Assembly: GCA_902628525.1 (NCBI GenBank)
Contig: CACOMZ010000001.1
Location: 205,186-259,400 of the forward strand
DNA from: an uncultured Pelagibacteraceae bacterium
Lineage (GTDB): Bacteria; Pseudomonadota; Alphaproteobacteria; Pelagibacterales; Pelagibacteraceae
Reading direction: 5' to 3'
Length of the DNA: 54,215 bases
Shown: piece by piece, positions 49,616 to 54,215 of the stretch
How positions within the stretch are numbered: the stretch's first letter is position 1
Layout of the letters: the number at the start of each line of letters is the position of its first letter
Made by a program: the position numbers and the translations under genes
Notes under the pieces: model-generated
Database searches by the model: none
Told to the model about the DNA's origin: nothing
The model's input: only the letters and a program-made list of their open reading frames with translations

Positions 49616-50875
49616 ATGAGTGATAAATTAATATCGTCTGAAAAAAGAACTGCGTATATATTAACTTTGCCTGCAGTCCTTTTGGTTTTTGGAATAATTT
49701 TATTTCCAATTTTTTCTAATGTTTGGATAAGTTTTAAAGAAGTTGAATTAAAAGATATAAGAATTCCCGAGCCTAGAGCAAAAAAAATTGTTAAGACAAT
49801 ATCAGGAGAAACCACTAAAATAAAAATATTATACAAGTTAAGAAATAGTTCCTTACTTCAAGAAATAAGAGATGTTTCTTTTCAGGATAAATTTCCAAAA
49901 AATTTTGAAATTGAAAAACTAGATCCGAGATGTAGCTTTGAAAAACATACTCTAAAATGTGAGTTTGGAAATTGGCCTGCAAAATATAGAGAAAAATTAA
50001 ATGTGGTATTTGAAACGAATGATGGGTCAAATATTGATAAAAAAAGACTTAAATTAATTAAGCCAAAATTAGACGGTAAATCTGATAATATACTGCTCAA
50101 CACTAACTTTACATTAAAAAATTTTAAAAAAGTTTTGTTTGAAAATGAATTTTTAGATTTGCTTTTAACAACTTTCTATTACACATTCTTTGGCACTGTT
50201 GGTTCAATTGTATTTGGAATTTTAACCGCTCAAATGGTAAACCAAAAATTTCACGGAAGAACATTTATGAGGAGCGTTTTGCTTTTCCCTTATGTGGCTC
50301 CGGTTGTTGCTTTAGCTTATACGTGGGAATTATTACTAGATCCAAATAGTGGCACATTAAACAGTTTATTAATAAATTATCAAATTATTGAAACACCAAT
50401 AAATCTTCTTGGGCAAAAATATATAGAATTAAATGTTTTAGGTTTCGATTTCAAATTAAGGTTAGCACTCACGACAGTAATTATGTTTGAGATATGGAGA
50501 TATTTTCCCTTAGCCTTTTTGTTTATTCTTGCGAGACTTCAAGCAATTCCTAAGGAATTATACGAAGCTGCTGATGTTGATGGTGCAAGCCCATTTCAGA
50601 AATTTTTTAAAATTACTCTTCCTCAAATCACAGCAGTTATTTCAATTTTATTTATGATTAGATTTATATGGAATTTTAACAAATTTGAGGATGTATTTTT
50701 ACTTACCGGAGGTGCATCTGGTACAAGAACTTTACCAATTAATGTTTATCAACAAGGTTTTGCAATATCTGATATTGGAATGGGATCAGCTGTATCAATT
50801 GTAATTGTTTTATTACTTTTAATGTTTATGTTTTTCTATTTTAAACTCTTAGGAAAGAGGGTTGATGAGGACTAA
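49616..50875 (+). CDS. Sugar-type ABC transporter permease with inserted periplasmic beta-sandwich (importer B, MalF class)
   Basis: A 419-residue permease; the usual class length is about 290-310. Helix 1 is about 13-38. Residues about 45-150 form an extra periplasmic domain whose sequence resembles DUF11-type beta-sandwich repeats: KIKILYKLRNSS, VSFQDKFPKNFEIEKL and CSFEKHTLKCEFGNW, with Cys106 and Cys115 as a possible disulfide. The rest is a normal six-helix permease, contact loop ELYEAADVDGASPFQKFFKITLPQI near 300. The start directly abuts a terminator T-run and has no ribosome site. Confidence 0.9.
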   Translation: MSDKLISSEKRTAYILTLPAVLLVFGIILFPIFSNVWISFKEVELKDIRIPEPRAKKIVKTISGETTKIKILYKLRNSSLLQEIRDVSFQDKFPKNFEIEKLDPRCSFEKHTLKCEFGNWPAKYREKLNVVFETNDGSNIDKKRLKLIKPKLDGKSDNILLNTNFTLKNFKKVLFENEFLDLLLTTFYYTFFGTVGSIVFGILTAQMVNQKFHGRTFMRSVLLFPYVAPVVALAYTWELLLDPNSGTLNSLLINYQIIETPINLLGQKYIELNVLGFDFKLRLALTTVIMFEIWRYFPLAFLFILARLQAIPKELYEAADVDGASPFQKFFKITLPQITAVISILFMIRFIWNFNKFEDVFLLTGGASGTRTLPINVYQQGFAISDIGMGSAVSIVIVLLLLMFMFFYFKLLGKRVDED

Positions 50876-52058
50876 AAATATTTTAATATTTTCATTAATA
50901 TCTTCATTTTTCCTTATTTTTTTAATTTCAATTTGGAAAATATTAGCAACGTTACAAGGTCTAAATATAAATAGTTTTAATATTGAAGTAATATTTGTCT
51001 CTGGTTTTTTTATATCATTGGCTCAAATAGGCATAAACGATAGAATTAAGAATATTTATAAATCAATTATTTTTTCATTCGCAGTCGTTATTTGTGATGG
51101 TTACTTAATACAAAAATTACCTTTATGGTATAATATAGGAGTATTTTTAATTTTATATTTTTTTACTAATAAGATTAGTAAATATAATTATAATAATTTA
51201 AAAGAAGAGCACTCAACTCAAGTAATCCTATTTGATTTTTTAACTTTGTTTGGAATATTATTTTTTTCTTTTGTAATTTTATTTCCATTTTATATGATGA
51301 TAGTCACAAGTTTTAAAACCCAAATAGCTTTATTAGTAAATCCTTTAGACTTTAGTATAAATTTTAGTCAAGATATTAAAGATTTATTTAAATCTTATTT
51401 TGTAATTTTTAAATCTTACAAATTTGGAAAATATATTTTGACTAGTACAATTGTTTCTGTTGGAACTGTAGTTATAACGCTTCTTTTTGCAATTCCTGCA
51501 GCTTATGCAGTAGCTAGATTAAATTTTTTTGGAAAAAACTTTTTATCTACATCGATACTTATAATATATATGTTCCCTGCAATTGTCCTTGTGATACCTT
51601 TGTATACAATTTTTAGCCAATTAGGATTAAGAAATTCTATTGAAGGATTATTAATTGTTTATACAGCGACTACACTTCCTGTCGCTATTTATATGTTGCA
51701 AGGATACTTTAAAAGTATTCCAAAAGAATTAGAAGAAGCAGCAATAATGGATAAATTAAGTTGGTTCGGTATTATAACCAAAATCATTATTCCATTGAGT
51801 ATTCCAGCAATTTCATCAGTTGCTTTATATGTATTTATGATTGCATGGAATGAGTTTTTATTTTCTCTAATGTTTTTGGATAATCCAAATTCTTTTACCT
51901 TATCAAGAGCAATTCAATATTTAAGTGGAGACGCAGAAACCCCTAGGCAGTATTTAATGGCAGGATCAGTAGTAGTAACCTTGCCAGTATTGTTTATCTT
52001 TGTATATTTTGAAAAATATTTAGTTAGTGGATTAACAGCAGGCAGTGTTAAAGGTTAA
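50865..52058 (+). CDS. Sugar-type ABC transporter permease with N-terminal membrane extension (importer B, MalG class)
   Basis: A 397-residue permease; MalG-class proteins are usually about 280. The core from about residue 115 has the contact loop ELEEAAIMDKLSWFGIITKIIIPLS (about 290-315) and ends LVSGLTAGSVKG, as in importer A. The first 110 residues add roughly four hydrophobic segments (such as FLISIWKILATLQGL and VVICDGYLIQKLPLWYN). ATG 50865 overlaps the previous gene by 11 bases; an in-frame TTG is directly before it. The role of the extension is unknown. Confidence 0.9.
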   Translation: MRTKNILIFSLISSFFLIFLISIWKILATLQGLNINSFNIEVIFVSGFFISLAQIGINDRIKNIYKSIIFSFAVVICDGYLIQKLPLWYNIGVFLILYFFTNKISKYNYNNLKEEHSTQVILFDFLTLFGILFFSFVILFPFYMMIVTSFKTQIALLVNPLDFSINFSQDIKDLFKSYFVIFKSYKFGKYILTSTIVSVGTVVITLLFAIPAAYAVARLNFFGKNFLSTSILIIYMFPAIVLVIPLYTIFSQLGLRNSIEGLLIVYTATTLPVAIYMLQGYFKSIPKELEEAAIMDKLSWFGIITKIIIPLSIPAISSVALYVFMIAWNEFLFSLMFLDNPNSFTLSRAIQYLSGDAETPRQYLMAGSVVVTLPVLFIFVYFEKYLVSGLTAGSVKG

Positions 52059-53320
52059 TGAAAAATTTAATCAATAAAGCGAAAAAAACTTTATTAGGTA
52101 ACAGAAAAAAGGGCTATACTTTACCAACAAATAATAAATTGTATCCAGCACAATGGAACTGGGATTCAGCATTTATAGCGTTGGGTTATTCTTATTTTAA
52201 TTTAAATTATGCTTTAAAAGAAATTCAAACATTACTTGATGGGCAATGGAAGGATGGAATGGTCCCACATATATTGTTTCATGATACAAATAATAATTAT
52301 TACCCAAATCATACCGCCTGGAATTGTGGAAACAAAATTCATTCATCAGGTATTACTCAACCACCAATTTTGAGTTCAATTCTTAAGGAAATATTAGATA
52401 ATAATAAAATTAACAAAAATCAGTTTTTAACAGTTAAAAAAATTATAAAAAAAATAAAAAAATATCATGAATGGTTTATCAAATTTAGAGATCCAAAAAA
52501 TTCTGGTTTAGTTTCAATTTTACATCCCTGGGAAAGTGGTTATGACAATTCACCAATATGGGATAGCCCAATGAAAAAGATAGTTATAGAAAAAAATCTT
52601 AATTATAAAAGAGCTGATAATAAAGTTGTAAATCCAGAATATAGGCCACTTAATGTAGATTATGACAAATATGTAACAATAAAGAATAAATTAAAAAAAC
52701 ATAATTATAATCCAAAAACTGTTTTTAAATTATCCTTATTTAATGTTGTTGATGTTGGTTTTAATTCCATTTTTTTAAAAGCAAATAAGGATTTAGCTAA
52801 TCTATTAGATCAATTTAAATTAGATAAAACTGTTATTAGTAATTACATAAAAATTACTGAAAAAAATTTATTGAAATTATACGACAAAAAAAAAGAAACA
52901 TTTTTTTCAAAAGATTTAAGACATAATAGAAGGATTTATGTTCCTTCTATAAGCAACTACTTTGTTTTATTTGCCGATATAAATAATAATATAATCAATA
53001 AGAAATTAATTAAGAATCTTAAAAAACATAATACTAAAAGTGAGTACTTTTTTTCATCTATTAAATCAAATCATAAATCTTTCGAGGAAAAACGATATTG
53101 GAGGGGACCAATTTGGATAAATTGTAACTGGTTAATTTATAAAGGTCTAAAAAACAAAGATGAAGTTTATGCAAATAAAGTAAAAAAAATGACCGTTCAA
53201 ATTATCGAGAAAAAAGGTTTTTACGAATATTTTAGTTCCAGAAGTTGCAAGCCATTTGGCGCAAAAAACTTTTCTTGGTCAGCATCTCTTTATTTGGATT
53301 TAAAAAATAATAAGTGTTAG
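52058..53320 (+). CDS. GH63-type glycoside hydrolase (mannosylglycerate/glucosylglycerate hydrolase-like)
   Basis: A 420-residue inverting glycosidase of the (alpha/alpha)6 barrel type, with no signal peptide, so cytoplasmic. Family segments: YPAQWNWDSAFIALGYSYF near 30, DGQWKDGMVPHILF near 62, HPWESGYDNSPIWDSP with likely general acid Asp163, YRPLNVDYDKY, the RYWRGPIWINCNWLIYKGL barrel wall, and GFYEYFSSRSCKPFG with likely base Glu390. It overlaps the permease stop by one base. This strongly suggests that importer B brings in the glycoside this enzyme cleaves to sugar plus glycerate (or a relative). Confidence 0.88.
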   Translation: MKNLINKAKKTLLGNRKKGYTLPTNNKLYPAQWNWDSAFIALGYSYFNLNYALKEIQTLLDGQWKDGMVPHILFHDTNNNYYPNHTAWNCGNKIHSSGITQPPILSSILKEILDNNKINKNQFLTVKKIIKKIKKYHEWFIKFRDPKNSGLVSILHPWESGYDNSPIWDSPMKKIVIEKNLNYKRADNKVVNPEYRPLNVDYDKYVTIKNKLKKHNYNPKTVFKLSLFNVVDVGFNSIFLKANKDLANLLDQFKLDKTVISNYIKITEKNLLKLYDKKKETFFSKDLRHNRRIYVPSISNYFVLFADINNNIINKKLIKNLKKHNTKSEYFFSSIKSNHKSFEEKRYWRGPIWINCNWLIYKGLKNKDEVYANKVKKMTVQIIEKKGFYEYFSSRSCKPFGAKNFSWSASLYLDLKNNKC

Positions 53321-53682
53321 TCTTTAATTTTGTCCCATTCTGACATTCCGCCTGTTATATTCTTTACATTCTTTACACCCATATCTTTCATTGTTTTGGT
53401 AGCTAAAGTTCCTTGTCCACCAAGTCCACAAAAAACAACAAACTCTTTATCTGGGTTATTTTTAAATATATCATTTTCTAGCGGACTACCCTCAGCTAAA
53501 TAAAACTCAAGCAAACCCCTATCCATATGAACAGCATTTCCTATAGTTCCTTTTGAAAAACTCTCTTTATCTCTTACATCAACAAATTGAACATTAGGAT
53601 CGTTCAACTTTTTTTTAGCTTCTTCTGCAGAAATATTCTCAATTTCATTGCCCACGCTCATTAATTCATCAAATTTTTTCAT
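53317..53682 (-). CDS. Rhodanese-domain protein
   Basis: A 121-residue single rhodanese domain. ISAEEAKKKLNDPNVQFVDVRDKESFSKGTIGNAVHM is the standard first half, and the active-site loop FCGLGGQGTLATKTMKDMG has the catalytic Cys. It is likely cytoplasmic and handles sulfane sulfur. Overlaps the 3' end of the GH63 gene by four bases on the other strand and is 20 bases downstream of the dehydrogenase gene on its own strand, probably the same operon. Confidence 0.9.
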   Translation of the reverse strand: MKKFDELMSVGNEIENISAEEAKKKLNDPNVQFVDVRDKESFSKGTIGNAVHMDRGLLEFYLAEGSPLENDIFKNNPDKEFVVFCGLGGQGTLATKTMKDMGVKNVKNITGGMSEWDKIKD

Positions 53683-53702
53683 ATTTTAATCCTATTTAAT
53701 TA

Positions 53703-54215
<513 letters not shown>

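Overview
The window is AT-rich, very densely packed bacterial DNA with short spacers, many 1-26 base gene overlaps and few Shine-Dalgarno sequences. The gene set includes a multifunctional glycine betaine ABC importer, an Fe3+ ABC importer, acryloyl-CoA reductase, GH63-type osmolyte glycosidase, alternative oxidase and a short core-type methionine synthase. This points to a streamlined marine alphaproteobacterium, most likely SAR11/Pelagibacterales. That placement is an inference from gene content and style; there is no rRNA in the window. No tRNA, rRNA, insertion sequence, prophage or CRISPR array was found. Layout: 0-4.2 kb holds the end of ETF-ubiquinone oxidoreductase, a DUF2237 gene with hisI, then folE, acuI-like reductase and a LysR regulator. 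4.2-9.5 kb is an iron uptake operon (substrate-binding protein, a 61-residue unknown, permease, ATPase) behind two tandem Fur-box-like palindromes, followed by azlCD. 9.5-11.4 kb has a persulfide dioxygenase-like gene, a DUF4396 membrane protein and an unknown. 11.4-17.6 kb is a sugar-acid catabolic cluster (two 3-hydroxyisobutyrate-dehydrogenase-type reductases, an IlvD/Edd dehydratase, an SDR, an FAH-family hydrolase and an SMP-30 lactonase), matching a non-phosphorylative aldonate route to pyruvate; it runs into ppc, ccdA and a flavin reductase. 21.6-25.8 kb carries a gamma-butyrobetaine-hydroxylase-like dioxygenase, hisN-like phosphatase, DUF924, DUF952, a paired SMR transporter and a GST-kappa-type isomerase. 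25.8-28.5 kb is an unusual run of small genes on the minus strand (cupredoxin, NTF2-like, three dimeric alpha-beta-barrel-like proteins, a cupin, a small secreted protein), three of them with full AGGAGG ribosome sites. 29-33 kb holds cysK-cysE, a VOC protein, a luciferase-like monooxygenase and a hydrolase. 33.1-38.1 kb is the betaine importer proXVW with a LysE exporter and a hydrolase. 38-53 kb is the most unusual part: two complete sugar-type permease/binding-protein sets on opposite strands around one shared ATPase gene, with two didomain SnoaL-like proteins, a cupin, a core MetE-like protein, an alternative oxidase and a mannosylglycerate/glucosylglycerate-hydrolase-like GH63 enzyme. The end holds a rhodanese and the 3' part of a histidinol-dehydrogenase-family gene. 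How the parts work together: three importers feed carbon, osmolytes and iron into a heterotroph with little regulation; each binding-protein gene is separated from its permease gene by an RNA hairpin that would let the binding protein be made in excess. The strongest candidates for undescribed biology are the 38-53 kb locus (including a permease with a DUF11-like beta-sandwich inserted in its first periplasmic loop), a HAD-fold protein lacking both catalytic aspartates, an SMR pair lacking the universal glutamate, a ProW fused to a DUF2628-like membrane domain, and several perfect palindromes at start sites.
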